From NCBI GenBank assembly GCA_014607495.2, contig CP053169.1, forward strand, positions 7,006,001 through 7,070,000: a stretch of 64,000 nt of DNA. The letters run 5' to 3'. The translations under genes were made by a program, and so were the position numbers. This stretch comes from Carposina sasakii. Its lineage: Eukaryota > Arthropoda > Insecta > Lepidoptera > Carposinidae. Position 1 is the first letter of the stretch. Each line of letters opens with the position of its first letter. Under the pieces are notes generated by a model. The model was not told the DNA's origin. It saw nothing but the letters and a program-made list of their open reading frames with translations, and searched no databases. Shown one piece after another: positions 9,891 to 23,686 of this stretch.

Positions 9891-12195
9891 ATATTTAATT
9901 CCATGTTTGTGTGATAAAGATTGCCATAAGCGATAGGTTTTCAAACTATCATTAAAAAAACCCTCTGAGTTAGTTATACTTTTTACTTATTTCAATCTTG
10001 CAGGTTCAATACCATTTTGAAACTTGACAAAAACTATTTATAATAGACAACGTTATCAACGTATCTATAGGTATATGTATGTATGTAAGTACCGACGGTT
10101 TGCAATACATAAAAACTTTAAATTAGATCTCTGATTAGGTTGCACATAACCAAATTTTAATTATGGACTACAATGAACACGTAGACAGCTAATACACCTA
10201 TGTCAATGTACCTATAGTATTTATCATTTATGTATGTGCCTATGTTGCAGATATAGCTTATGTGAGAAGGTACATAGAGTACCAGTACTCCTATTTATAA
10301 AAAATAACTAAAACCTCAAGAAAAGTTCGATCATATGATATAAAAGGACAACTGTTTGTCACCATTGGATAAGGTTGGTCCAGACAGACGACATTGCGGC
10401 ATAGTAGAAGAAGAGGCCATTACTCAGAATATGCTGGAAATTGTATAGATAGACAGAGAAAAGTTTATACAAAATCGTTAGGGACAAAATATGAAAATAC
10501 TAAATTCAAACTCATTGTTATCATAATTTTTGGCTATAGTGATATATGGGCAAACTTTTCTTCGAATAACTCTCAAATGCTATAATAAATTCCTTTACAA
10601 TTCGTCGATCTAATTTCCTATATGATTGTACGAAATGATCGGTTATGTACAAATACGTTTTATATGTTTTTCTTGCTCAACTACAACTAATCCATATAGT
10701 TGTTACAGACTATAAAAGCTATTGTATAAGAGTAGCCAGTAATTGAATTAAAACACTTTATTTTTATGTAGCTTCGACGTCGGTTATTCAATCAAGAGAT
10801 TCTGTAAACTTTTTTACATATGGAATAAACCTAATATAATTATAGATTTTAATTCGTAGTTAATTTTAATACGCGAATGCGATTTTCTTCTTTATTTCAG
10901 AGGAAAACTTAAACGTAGCTACAACAACTTAAACGTTAGTAATGCTAGTTAGTAAAGCTACAGACTAAATAATATAAAGCTAGACTGACCCTAACTATCC
11001 TTGAAAATTTACCAAACTCTACATTTGTGTTGAAACACAGCGAACCCTTTTACTAAAAGGTTGGCCCAAATCGATAGAAACTCGCTCGAAATAATGATTG
11101 AAGGCTTTGGGCGTTGTTGAAATTGCACTAATATCTGGGCTATGATAAACCTTTTATCGATTTTGAAATAGACATGTTTATCTAACACTACTTAAGTAGT
11201 TTATTTTTTTATAAAACACTTGCTCTATTAATCTACACAAAGAGGACCATTATTATTTTAATAAAATATTATTTTCATTTACTTTCTACTGGTTTACCAT
11301 AAAATAATAACTCTTATTATATTTTATTATTCACCATCATTTAAGTTGCAGTGATAAAGCTCAAAATTATAAAGCTTAATTAGTTAGAGGTAAAGTTTAA
11401 TTAAGCAATATAGGCACTTTTGATTTCATGAATGAATGCAACATTCAGAAATAAATTAATCACCTTTTATAACAATAACAAAACAAAATAGCTTTATGTT
11501 TGTTTTCGAAACCAATGTACAATGATTACAATAACACTGATCTTGATAAAGCTTTGTATCAATTGTATTGAAGCGCGACCTAAAAAGCACGAGCCAATTT
11601 GTTGAGCACAAACTAAAAATCAGGAATGGAACAAAGCAGGAGTAGGCGTGCCCATAGGCATCAGGCCTTTGCATTTCATTGCAAAAGTCAATTTTGCAAC
11701 GCTTGGGAATTATCATTCGGCCAACTGGTGCACAACTAGTTGCAGCAAGTTGCCTAAGAAAGGAAGCGGTAGGCGAAGGAAGTGTTATGGCAGGCCGAAG
11801 GTCAGGAAAACTGTTTGACTAGGATGTCTGTACAAAGAGATCCAAAAAGAGCTGACAATAGGTCAAACTGTAACGCGCATGGCTTTCAAATGACTGAAAA
11901 ATTGTATCATATCGTATTGAAGGATTTTATTGCCGGTGCGAACTTAATCTATGTGTTTAAGTATATTTTTTGCCTATACGAGTATTACCTATAGATTTCT
12001 TTGCCTCTATGCGAAATCGCTTGTTCCACGCTCCATTGGTGTTATGAATTAGGTTATGAATTTGGTAAACATTTTTTATGAACGTTTTGTTTGTTGTAAT
12101 ACCATTGTCGATAATGAGTAGACTAGGCTAGAAGTTTTCTGAATAAACATTTTTGAAGTTTCTCTACGACATTTATATTACTTTTTTTATTCATA

Positions 12196-12580
12196 CAGGG
12201 TGATTTTTGGTCGTTAACGTTTCTGAAAACTACGGAATCTCCTTATCATCACGATCATTTTTCTCCATGGAAGCATACCTGGGAAGTTTCCAAAATAAGG
12301 AATCCATAAGGGTCCAAAGTTGAGTAAATAGACTGCGTTTTTCTGTATAAATGCACATTGACGCGTGTAACAAGATTTTTTCACGAGAAATAATTAATAT
12401 CTGTCTATGAAAAAACTAGCATAAACACTGGACACTATAAATTTCGCCCGATCAAGTAATTTAAAAAAAATCCAAAAAATTTACACCGTTTCCCAGCATT
12501 TTTTTTGGCATAAACTTACTTTATTTTATGTATGGAGTACGTACCCTTCGTTAAGAGTGGCAACGAAAAAACGCCCTCAT
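12196..12580 (+). mobile_element. MITE of the TA-CAGGGTG family, copy 2
   Basis: The left end is TA-CAGGGTGATTTTTGGTCG. The interior is nearly identical to copy 1, including GGGTCCAAAGTTGAGTAAAT and CATAAACACTGGACAC. The right end has decayed to GAAAAAACGCCCTCA. It is non-coding. Confidence 0.7.
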
Positions 12581-14951
12581 CTATAGAAGTATAAAAAGAT
12601 ATGTTGATGTAAAAGAAACTATACTTTCAATAAATTTTATCAACTTAAAAATTCTAACCACACTTGCATGAGTCACAGATAATAAAATTTACTTATCGTT
12701 ATTTGCTGAGATGCCTACGTAGCTACGAATTTATTATGTAATCTGTGCTATGCAGGTATGTTACGCCCGCCCAAGGCCCGCCCAAAGCATGTAGCCATCT
12801 TCATGCTTCATGCAACCGAGAAATTTTTGAATTGATAAATTGTGATTTCGATACTTGTATCAAATAATTTATTATGGTACGGATACACAAGACTGTGTTT
12901 CCCAAAAAGGGGTAGCAGGTGTAAAGTTGCTAGCTCTTATATACTCGTATTTTAAGTGTATAATTATAGTTACCTTATATAAGTTTCAAACTGGTATCAA
13001 ATGGACTTTATTGTATATCTACGTATTAATTAGGTGTCTACTAAACGCACTATTACTTTGTCTTGATTTAAACTAGATACGTCAATAAGTAGATGTAATT
13101 ATCATCAAGTAGTAGGTACCTATGCACTTAATTAAAAACGATTACCACCTAAACCTTCCTAATTACATTGATGTGTGTAATTCAATATAACAAAATGTCA
13201 CATAATATGTTTTAAAAATTTTTCATTCCAATTCCTTTTTTTTCAAACTATCTAAACAAATATTAGGTCTAGCAACAGTATATGTTTTAAGTACTTGTAT
13301 AAATACGAAATTCATTGTAATTATACAGAGACATGCTCACAGGTCTTTTCATATCGGATGAGGTATTTATTATGAATCCATCAATCCTAAAATATACATG
13401 ATTTCTTAGAGTAATTATTTTATTTCTATTAATAGCAACATATAGCTAGAGTCTAAATTAAAATATGCATTTATCATCATCAAAAAATAATCATTCCTAC
13501 TCCTACATGAGAAAATAACCTTCCTTTGCATCTAAAATGTTTTTAGTAGGCGAGCCCTTAACCGGATATGATTATTAATGATCCTCGCATTGTTTACCCA
13601 GGTTACACCTTGACACGAAAATATTACTCCCATACTACAGACACAAAGTCACCAGAATTACACAATATTGAGCCTTATTATTTGTCATCATGATATTACA
13701 CAGTGACTTGCGGAAATGTATGATATAGCGCAAACGTAGATTTTAAGTTCGACAACAGTAGCAATAAATAGTTTCTAGTTGGAATTTAGACTATATTTTC
13801 TAACTGATAAAGATATGACTATGTTTCGAAACGTAAATAATATAGTTACGTTGCCAAATATGTAGATATGCTTAATTTAGTTATGGTTTATTGAAATTTT
13901 AGTCTATGATTCATTGGAAAGTTAGGGCGGTTAGAGTTATTTATTCAAGGTACAGAATTATAAATATGTTGACTTAAATGTACGTTGAAGCCACCAATAT
14001 TGTAAATACAGAATACTTTCTTTCATACGCTTAAAAGACCTACTGCCGAATTAGTTTCAACAATCTAAGACAAATAATTAGGTTTTGGTTTCAATTATTC
14101 AAACATAGAAATTTCAAATACCTAAGAAAGACATTTGGTAAATATGGATTTTAGATAAAGTTAATGTTTAACGACAAATTCTAAATCCACTGAAAGCGAA
14201 GCGATTTGTTATCTTATATTACAGTCTGCTTGTTGATAAGTGAAGCTAGCCGAAGATATTTTCATTTCTTCATACATTTTTGGTTAATTTAGGGTAACCC
14301 AAGGGGCTTTCTTTAATCGCGCCTTTGGGTAACCTAACCATAAATATTGCGAACTTCTTGAAATTTCTTGTAGGTAGAATCACTATGATGGCCACAATGA
14401 GAAAGAAGAGCAACTTTGGCTAGTTTTGCTTCGCTTAGTAATTAATTCAATTTTGGACACCACAGATACACATGTTATATTACACTTTTGAGTTTATTAT
14501 AATCTAAATAAATAATACCGTAGTTGTGGTAACGCCGCGATAAGTATTTATTACAATGAGTAAAGCTTAATGCTCACTGAGAGCGAAACGAAGAAATATA
14601 CCTAATGACAATATTTTCACACTTTGTATTGATAAATAACTTTTCTTTATTTTACTTTTAACACTTCATTGAAGCACGTTGTACCTATATAATTTTTCAA
14701 TCACTCTTAAAAGATATTTGACAAAGTATCTACAAAATAAGGTATTTAATATGATTATCCGTAACGTTACCCAGGAGTATTAATAGAAATTAAAAGCTCA
14801 AACGTATGGAATAAGTTTAGTATTTAAAATGCATGTTTCAGAAAATTACTTCGCAGATTTTTTGAGAAATAGGTAGGTATAGTAACTTTTCATATGATTT
14901 AATTTTTTTTGTTACTATAATTATAACTTAAATCAAAAACCAAACACTCAC

Positions 14952-14963
14952 CATAGACTGCAT
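14952..14963 (-). CDS. Probable first coding exon of the cuticular protein gene (Met-Gln-Ser-Met)
   Basis: The minus strand reads ATGCAGTCTATG followed by the donor GTGAGTG. The 12-nt phase-0 exon fits the phase-0 acceptor of the exon ending at 5756 and gives the signal peptide start MQSM + IVLAATLCLA. Insect cuticle genes commonly split after about four residues with a long first intron. A TATA box sits about 145 nt upstream of the ATG. I found no better start-plus-donor nearer to 5756, but I did not test every possibility. A cDNA would settle it. Confidence 0.5.
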
Positions 14964-15079
14964 GATTACTATGTATTTCTAAAGAGATCTCAAACGAACT
15001 AGCTAAGCGCTGCTGAAGTTTCAGTACTCGCTTAGGAATTTTCGCCTAAGTGCGTGCAATCACAACCACGGTCCGAGTC

Positions 15080-15115
15080 GGAATGTCGATTGGTCACAGG
15101 CCGTCTCCTTATATA
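15080..15115 (-). promoter_or_regulatory. Candidate core promoter of the cuticular protein gene
   Basis: TATATAAG on the minus strand at 15108-15115 is followed about 30 nt downstream by GACATTCC near 15085, a loose match to an arthropod initiator. A 5' UTR of about 120 nt would lead to the ATG at 14961-14963. The strong TATA box is typical of tightly timed cuticle genes. Confidence 0.4.
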
Positions 15116-15904
15116 TGTACCACCCCGCTTCGCCGGTAATTGTAAACAATTAAGTGGCAAGTGCAATTCTGCTATAATTGAGCAGTGCTTCCGATACGGT
15201 TGCAGATGGGGTGCTTTTCAGCCGCTCCGGAATTTCCAGTCGCGATTTGGAGATGTTCTCTTTTCGATTTTCGTGAGCGGGTAAATTGAAATAGATGACG
15301 ATTGACGGATTAGATTCTCTTTGGTGTTGAATGGATACTTTTTCTTTGTGTGGGTGTAAGATTGTATTAACGAGTTTTGATTTTTACTAATTACAATAGC
15401 TCAAGTTTTAGTTAGAAGCTTAATTTTTTTTATAAAGGTCTGATTATTTCCCGTTAAATGCTTATGGAAATCTATAAAAAGTGGGTAGAGAGAGAGTACC
15501 TATTGTGATAGTATTACATGTATTGTTTGACTAGATATTATCATTATGGTACTCGTACCTATCAATCTTAACACGGTATGGGATAATTAGCTCTGTGTTA
15601 CAACCAACGACATCGATTTGTGCTGACTTATTTATTGATCCTTTTATAGTCAATCTAGAATACTTTACTATTAAGACTTATTGTCTTTAAAATAATATAA
15701 CCTTAGGTAAATTAGAATTGTGAAAAGTCACGCAATAGCTCACAATCCGTTTAGCATAACTGGCTTATCCATTGATAAAGTTTCAGATTCAATTCTCGGA
15801 AGGGGTACTAACTTCATGTTTTACCGATTGTTAAGTTATTTAATTTATTACATCGACCTTGTCTTTGGTCAAACTAGGAGCACTCTAAGTCTTCAATTTT
15901 ACGT

Positions 15905-16075
15905 TGTAAGTAGAGACTAGAGGCCATGTCGTACATATCCGTGCCATAGGACTATGACAATGAATGGAGAGTGCACACCTGTGTTTGCGCACACACTTTA
16001 TTCATTAAAATATCTCTTACATAGTTGGCTAATCTGTTGACCGGAAAGAACACGATCTGGACAACGTTACAGACC
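15905..16075 (+). mobile_element. 5'-truncated, diverged SINE copy
   Basis: AGGACTATGACAATGAATGGAGAG, GTGTTTGCGCACACACTT and AAAATATCTC align with the body of the SINE at 9750-9870. The head is missing. Confidence 0.55.
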
Positions 16076-16275
16076 TTGCCTGTATTCTCCAATAATCCTG
16101 CAGGATAACGAATGAGATCTCACAATGTGTTTACCGTAACATGCGGAGCAGGGGATTTCAAATCGATATAAGTTCGTCATCGTCATTTTTCCATTTCACG
16201 TCTATCTACATTTCCACCCACAGATATCCAAAAGACCCTGTCTTCCAGGCTTACACAATGTAATAATTTTAAATG

Positions 16276-16387
16276 TGACAGCGAAGTTCGCAAAATTATC
16301 AAAACATTGCCAATAATGGTAAGACTTCATCACATAATTTATCACAAGGAACTGCTTCGATAACTTTGTGAAGTTCGCTGTCGGTCT
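16276..16387. repeat. Imperfect 25-bp inverted repeat
   Basis: TGACAGCGAAGTTCGCAAAA near 16275 is the approximate reverse complement of the segment ending TGTGAAGTTCGCTGTCGG near 16384. This may be a small fold-back element. The minus-strand frame across it is not gene-like. Confidence 0.4.
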
Positions 16388-17099
16388 GTTACATTTTACA
16401 ACCCCCTGTACATATCTTTCCCAAACTTTTTTCTTATAGACCACTTTCAAAAGTTACGAGTAACTGATTCTGGTAGACCCCACATAGACCTATTTGTTTT
16501 TTCATGCCCCGTTGACATCTGGGGATCAACCTGGACCACTTTGGGTACTGTTTATTATATCAGATTGTAGAAGAGACAACGTAATGAAAATTGTCTTGTT
16601 TTTTTTTTCATAGAAGTCTGGGCGAGTAGTGGTCTATAGATAAAGTTGATATAATAGAATAGTTTGTATTATTATCATTAAGTATGAATGGACGCACGTA
16701 TCAGATTGCGATAGTTCTAATTTGTGGTGTATGTAAGTGATATACTGACTATATAATTTTAAATATTTGCTTTTGTGGTTTACTCAAGAACATGACACAG
16801 ATTTAGGTAAAGTGAAAATCCTTAAAATTTTGGATATACATTCGCATATTTTATGTTTAGACCACAATGTTCAATTGACCAAATCACAAAATAGTAGAAG
16901 TTGTAAGTGACCGAATTGTTCCTTGAAAGGTAGAATTATAATTTTGTTACCATGAATAGAAATCTCCCTTTTGAATAATGTGCCCTCAATGTCCTTAGTA
17001 AATGGGACTGTACACGACGTTGAAGTCTTTTGTTCTAACGTTTGGTTGACTCCGTGTAAAAATGGTCTATTCCACTATGTTCCAATAATTCTTGTTGTA

Positions 17100-17136
17100 T
17101 TCGTCCAGCAGTGGACTGTAATAGGCTGACTTACTT
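17100..17136 (+). repeat. RTE-type LINE terminal fragment
   Basis: CGTCCAGCAGTGGACTGTAATAGGCTGAC is the last part of the RTE 3' end seen complete at 39240-39280. Confidence 0.55.
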
Positions 17137-17419
17137 ACAGAAGAGAAAAAAAATAAAAGGAAATAGCCTACTATAACGAAATTATAAAATGTTGAATTCA
17201 TATTAACTGATATTTATTCGAAGGTGATTTTAGGATACCAATCGCCTCTGATCCATTATAGTGGAATAGAGCGTAAAAATAGGTACGTAAAAATACAACA
17301 ACTGAATTACTATTTTTTTAAATGTACCACTTCTACCTTTGTAACTTTTTTAGTTTGTATGATGTTCTTATATCTAGAGGCTGCCGACACACTAGGTAAA
17401 TAGTAATTGCCTACATAAC

Positions 17420-17560
17420 GATATCATACATACATACATATAATCACGCCTTTATCCCTTACGGGGAAGGCAGAGCACCAAGGGCCGATAGAACCACATG
17501 GTGCCACTTCTGACCAATTTTGAGGGTATAGTTGAAATGTACAAGTTCGGTTTTTTTTTT
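17420..17560 (+). repeat. Dispersed repeat family B, inverted relative at 38.7 kb
   Basis: After a CATA-rich run the segment reads AATCACGCCTTTATCCCTTA, then GGCAGAGCACCAAGGGCCGA and GGTGCCACTTCTGACC. The reverse complement of almost the same 120 bp occurs at 38738-38866. Lepidopteran genomes carry many such copies. No coding frame. From 17600 to 19500 I see no further recognisable feature apart from a short repetitive region near 18330-18460. Confidence 0.55.
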
Positions 17561-19349
17561 TTTTGTGTAGCTGCTGCTTCTTCCCTGACGTCATGTCAGG
17601 GGTGTGTTGACCTATTATTTTTATTTATTAGCTGAAGGCGTTATTATAATGAGTGGTCTACAAGATTTATTTCGACCTTACAGTTTTCTATCTCATACAT
17701 ACATTTTAAATACTTATTTTCTGCAACTTTGTGTGTCCTACATGTGTGTATATCTAGCGATCAGGGCCATCGCTTAATCTGTTAAGTTACTTCTTAAATT
17801 TGTTTGTTGTCATTATTTTGTCTATTGGGATGGGTCTAGGATAGCAGCTTTTACATTTATTTATTTTTACACTCTATTTTACATTACGTTATCTTATATC
17901 TAATTACGTGTTTTACCAATTACTTAATCTATTTATGACAGTTCTTATATCTAAAGCATATTAAGGTTCTATTATCTTTATCTGTGCTGGGTATTTGTCA
18001 GCCAACTTACTTCTAGTACATACTATAGTTAAGATCTATTAGTTTAAAACTGGATGTATATAGTCTAACTATATATAGCAGTTTACTTACAGACTTATTA
18101 CTTTATTTACAGCATCTATTATTTATCGCACTATGGTTGACGGACGGTTGTTGTCGCTTATTCCAGCTATAACAACTTTCGTTGCTCCGGGCTCTACTTT
18201 GGTGTCTCTTCTTAATTACTAAGCAGAGTTGTTTAAATATTTTAAACTGTCCTATGAGAGTCTTGTGTTTAAGCGATCACAACCGTTCCGATTCCCTGAA
18301 GTAAAGTTCGGTTAGTAGTGACAGGTGGTCAGCCCATCGCCTACAAAACACCAAGACCCTCTTGTCCCTCTACTGACTTGTACAGTATGCCCGGGAAGAG
18401 AAGCAGCTGTAGTATTATACTTTTTTTTTCACTCCCAGAGCAACATAGAAGAATCCCAGAACAGCATAGAAGAAACGATATCAAAATGAACCATAAGGGC
18501 CGATCCAATAGTCACATAGCCTATCTGTCGTATGACTTGTCGACTGTCGAAGTATAAAGTCGATCTGTCTCTATCTTGATCAAGTTTTAGAGAAAGACAG
18601 CATCAACTTTACTATCTAGTATACAGTTGTATAGGTTCTTTTTGTTTGACAATGCAATTAGTACGCAATTATCAACAGGAAATATCTTTACTGAAGGTTG
18701 TTTTTAAAGTTTTTCAAACGTAGATTTTAATTAATATAAGTGATTACGTTTACTAATTTTGCATTCCAATATGTCTATCCTCGCATACAAGGAGGTTCCA
18801 TATTTGGTCACATTCATAACATACGCCAATACATCGCCTACTTAAGTTTTTGTTTTGAAAAACAGCTGTAAAGATGGAACGTTCGGTACTTATATGTATA
18901 AAAAATATAATTCATTGTCATCTTTTGATAGGGTAGGTAGGTATATATTTTCATTTTGACCGCCATATAAACACGGCTGTGTTTCCAAAAGTACGAGTAT
19001 GTATGGGTATAACCTTTGGTACAACTAATTGTCTGTATTTACCATAATTATGTTGGTACTTTCTTTCTTGCGGCAAGAATAACCAAGCTTACTGAATTGT
19101 GTCGTCATTGTGTTTGTACACAAAGTGTACAATTACAGAATCGATTGAGGATGTCGCTATTGTACATTAGTACATTGTAGTGACATTGCTAAATTAAATA
19201 ATCACTGAAGAAATATTAGTTCCAGTTTTCACCACCAACTCAATTATTTGTTACATTGATTAAATGTATGGGGCAAACCTTTGACACATCGTTATAGCTT
19301 AACGTCCGACAAATATAAGGCTACGGCACAGCTTGACTAACTTGACTTG

Positions 19350-19500
19350 ACCTATGTTCCTGTGTCCCCTAGATGGGGCAGATGGCATCCACAGATCTCC
19401 GCCATCCCGTTCGGTTCTCAGCTTCGCGATTTAATTAGGTCCAAGTCTTCCCTACTTTCTTCGCCTCTGCAATGACCGTCCGCCGCGCCGCCAGGTCTGT
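19350..19500 (+). repeat. Dispersed repeat family C
   Basis: TGTGTCCCCTAGATGGGGCAG, CGCCATCCCGTTCGG and TCAGCTTCGCGATT are matched by a second copy at 22030-22145. An inverted relative lies near 40520-40600, whose plus strand reads EAKKAGELQDRMRWR. That residue pattern resembles the last residues of a LINE ORF2, so this family may be LINE 3' ends. Confidence 0.4.
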
Positions 19501-19518
19501 ATAGGACAGTCACGTTTA

Positions 19519-19735
19519 CACGTACCTACGTCCGCACAGGCAGGAAACCTTATTAATGCTTAGAGCCTAGCGAGTAGCTAATTAAAACTATTATTTAAGA
19601 ATTGTCGGGACCGACGACGCCTAGGTAGTCGCTTGGTCTGTATCCGAGGAAAAAAACATGTAGTGGCGAGGCAAGCCACTAGGCTCTAGGCGCTAAGAAA
19701 GCCTCCCGGCTATGCGGACGTAGCCTAAGTAGTAG
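19519..19735. mobile_element. Possible MITE with imperfect inverted ends
   Basis: CTACGTCCGCACAGGCAGGA near 19527 and the reverse complement of the right side (CTACGTCCGCATAGCCGGGA, near 19725) are similar. Inner GAGCCTAG/CTAGGCTC segments also pair. No target duplication was established. Confidence 0.35.
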
Positions 19736-20435
19736 GTATTTATCTTTTCCGATTTTATTTAGGCTGCCTCCACATTAGGCGTGGGCTAAGTGTCGCGTTT
19801 TATCAGAGTGCGTTTTTACAACGTGTAGATCGTCAGATGAACGCTAAGATCAAGGTGACCCCTTGTGGTCATAAACAAGGCTTTAGGCAGAGACGGCTGA
19901 AAAACAGCGCTTGGCACAGGAGGTGACATTTTTGTAATGCACGCATTCACAATGCGATTTCCGAGGCGTCACGTCGCGTGGTGATAATTAGGCCTAGATT
20001 GGGTGCTAAAATGAGGTGTGTGAATTGAATATTCATTCAAAATTATTTATTACTTCTACCAATATTATGTTGGCTACGAGAAATCGAGCGATATACACCG
20101 TGGATGCATGCGCTCTGTAGAAGACATTCCTTCATAAAAATAATAAATTAATAGAATATTTTTAATACATATTTTCTTACATACCCTAGGTTAGTGTTAA
20201 AATCTTATCTATTTATAGTATTTTAGCAACATATAATGGAGACAGTAAAATAATAAATACATTTACAACTTGTACTTGTTTTTATTTATAATTGCGTGTA
20301 AAATTAAAGTTATTAACATAGCTATGCTAATTGCTAACAAGTGTAATTATTGCCACTAGATTTAGTTAATTTGTGAAAAAATTAACAATCGTGAAAATGT
20401 GTACTAACATTCTGCGGTTGCTGCTAATAAATCTA

Positions 20436-20781
20436 CAGAGCGGAATAATTTTGACTTTCGTCATCACGATCATATTTCTCCATGGAAGCATACCTGGGAA
20501 GTGTCTGGTTTCCAAAATATTAGGGTCCAAAGTTGAGAAAATAGACTATGTTTTTCTGCATAAATGCACATAGACGCGCGTAGCAGGATTTTTTCACGAA
20601 AAATAATTAATATCTGTCTATAAAAAAAATAACATAAACACTAGACACTATAAATTTCGCACGAACAAGGAATTTAAAAATCAAATAAAAAAAATCCCAG
20701 AATTTTTTTTGGCATAAACTTACTTTATTTCATGTATAGAGTACGTACCCTTCGTTAAAGGTGGCCACAAAAAACATCCTG
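20436..20781 (+). mobile_element. MITE of the TA-CAGGGTG family, copy 3
   Basis: The interior matches copies 1 and 2 from CATCACGATCATATTTCTCC through GTACGTACCCTTCGTTAA, and the right end is AAAACATCCTG-TA. The left end is degraded or has an internal deletion. Confidence 0.65.
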
Positions 20782-21174
20782 TATAAACCTTTTTTTCACG
20801 ATATCTATAAAATATACCACATCATAATGCGTTGGAAGTATGGTTTCGATACAGACTCATAAATATTAGACTGCCCACTTTTGCACACTTTTCAAGGTCC
20901 AGCGTCGCTGGTACAGCTTTGGCGTCGGCAGCTATAAGCAGCACAGCGTGCACAGCGCATTCATTAGACTGCCAACTTTTACGCTTTTGTTGAAGATCCA
21001 GCTGATAGGCGCATCGGGTACCTACCTACCTACCTCAAAAAAAAACTATGATATACCTATAATATATCTCAATTCTTCACGCCGAAAACACGCCGAAATC
21101 ACGCCGCCGCCGCCGATTTTTGACTGGCGTCCGCCGTCGATAATTATATCATCGGCGCACACGTCTAAGTAGTA

Positions 21175-21310
21175 TGTTTTCGAAAATGGGGTAGCCAGAA
21201 ATGCAGGATCACGAAGGAAATCTTGTAGCCAAGTTGGTAGGTCATCGCGCCTGAGATAATGCCCCTGAGTTCCTTAGTCCTTACGACATACATGGAAGGA
21301 GATGCAGCTG
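21175..21310 (+). repeat. Dispersed repeat family A copy
   Basis: GGGGTAGCCAGAAATGCAGG, GATCACGAAGGAAATC and CCTTACGACATACATGGAAG match the family A copies at 3.2 and 8.1 kb. Between 21310 and 23570 I see no gene; a family C copy lies at 22030-22145. Confidence 0.5.
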
Positions 21311-23686
21311 GTATATATTTTTTTGTGTTACCTTCATACCAGAATTCTGACAGAAATCTCTAGCAGAAATAAGCCCGCCATTGTATGCATTTATTTTGTA
21401 AATTTCTCTGTATTTAGTGTAGTGTCTTGTGTAGAATAACAATAACTCTTGAATATAGTACACCATTAATAAAATCATTCTTCAGTTCGACATTTCGAGA
21501 TTTCCTTCGGTCCAATGTCGGCAGTAAGCCAGCAGACAACAGACATTGTTAGATAAATGGGTGTGTACGACTGGAGCTGACTACGCGGATTTTGTGTAGT
21601 ACATTGCGTAATGAGCCTGTAATGTTGGTACAGTCGACGACAATAAAGCAAACGTAAACCGACGACGCCACGCTTTTTTTTGACGCAGGCTTCATAATAA
21701 ATGAAGTTTGATTTTCATCTGTAATCAGAACCTAAGATTTCTTAAAAAGCTAGTACTGGTGGTCTGTGGCTGAAGTCTGTTAAAATATAAATTAAAATAT
21801 ATCTTAGAAAAAGCATTCCTTCGCCGACACTTTGTGATCTTGTCGCCAGGAAGTGAAACATTTTAAAACCCCTTAAGATATTATATCTAGGTATCTATAT
21901 TTTCATAACACTCCATGAAATACCTATCTACATATAAGGTTTGGAGAAATGAGGTAGATGGAGGAGAAGATACCTCCAGTTAATATGATAAAATATATAC
22001 ATAGACTCAATACGTGATAATTTAAGGTGCTGTGTCCTCTAAACAGGGCAGAGGGAGGTTCACAATGCGCCGCCATTCCTCTCGATTTTGAGCTTCGCGA
22101 TTCATTTCACTCCAAATCCTCCTTAGGCTCTTCGCCTCGGCGAAGATCGAAATATACCTCTATCAAAATCGTAGGTATTGAGACTTCATTTCGTAACGTA
22201 AATGACCTAGTACTCGTATCAAACGTGCAGTGTAAACCGCATATGCAAAACAATGCATTAATACCATTACACATTACCAATACACACATTAATTCATACA
22301 TGAAATTAAACAATGTCGAAGTCAAATGAAACAATGACGATTTCATATTTCTATTTAAGTGTACCTCGTGGTACACCTGTACGAAACATTGACATTTCAA
22401 ATTGCGCTTTCCGTACCAAAGTTACGTTTGTATTTTGCATGTCCCTGTTATTTATATTTGCGTTAGGCCTAGAACACACTGCAGGTATTGTTCTAGTTTG
22501 GAAACGGCCTCCAAGGCCTATTGGTAACGATGTAGTCATCAGTAAATAACGTTCCAATCTATAATAACTATTCGCGTTTACGTTTAATTTGTTAATGCGC
22601 GGGTTTAATGACCTAAAAGGAGAAAAATAACAATCTAGCGTAATTGAAAATTAAAAACGGATTGCACAGGAGGTAATGTTTCCTTTTTAAACGGGAAAAA
22701 ATAATAATATGGGATCACATTTTAATCCCTAATAGACGTGAAAAAATTAAATTTAAAAACAGGAAAACCATTGGAATGGTTTTAAGGTTCACCCCACGAA
22801 GGTTCTCCCTGCCTGGCAGTTTTTTATTGGGCCAGGGGGCGCGCGCAGATAATGTAACTTTAAGTAGGTATATCGCGGTCGAAACGATAGCGGTCCGTCA
22901 TCAAAACGTTTACTCCATCAGCAGGCTTTAATTTTAGGTCATTGCGAAACGATGTTCTCTACATTATCTAAGCACTCGGCTCTAAAACAAAATGTAATTT
23001 CTGATCTTTTTATACATTGATAATAAGCTTTAGAATGAATGAATACTTACTACAAATTAGATTCCTTTACCTTTTCTAATTATAACATAAAATATTCATA
23101 ATCTACTCATCATGGTAATAAGCGTAACGCCTCAGAGAATAACGCAAGTAATATTCATCGAAAAGATGATATCTTACAACGCAATAAAACGCCTTTATAA
23201 CTCTACTATCTGGGTGGTTTTACAACGCGTGTATTAGAAGCGTATAAACCTTATCACTTGTGTATCTGAACGCAGAATACCGTGTAACGTGAAGATTGAA
23301 AAGCTTAATTGTTTTACAGCACCTCGTAGGTTGCACACATCTGCCCCCCTAGCATGACCACGTATCGTGGATATCGTATCGTACGATATCGTATCGTCTC
23401 TATACAAAATTCAACATGGCGATGGCGGCTATATTTATCGTATATTGACAGGCTAAATATGGATAAATCGGTTTATCATATCGCGTTTCGAAGGGCATGC
23501 TACTTGGGCTGAGATGATAAGATGTGAGTTGTCGGTAATGTAGTATATGTTAGTATGTCATATAGTGTTTTTTATTATACGTACTTACTTCGTCCGCGTA
23601 TTTCATATCAGCATTACACCCGTGCAAAGCCGGGGCGGATCGCTATTTACACATATAGGTGTATTTACACCTACCTTCCTCTTGAA

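Larger units (their letters stand above)
5757..14949 (-). other. Probable 9.2-kb first intron of the cuticular protein gene
   Basis: If exon 1 is correctly placed at 14952-14963, all of this is intron. It holds repeats only: a family A copy (8100-8310), a 38-bp hairpin (8852-9004), a SINE (9553-9890) and a TA-CAGGGTG MITE (12196-12580). The remaining long AT-rich stretches (5760-8100, 9900-12190, 12600-14940) show no ORF with gene-like composition. Confidence 0.45.

Noticed and set aside
16202..16450. 82-codon minus-strand frame
   Set aside because: It spans an imperfect inverted repeat and has no recognisable domain.
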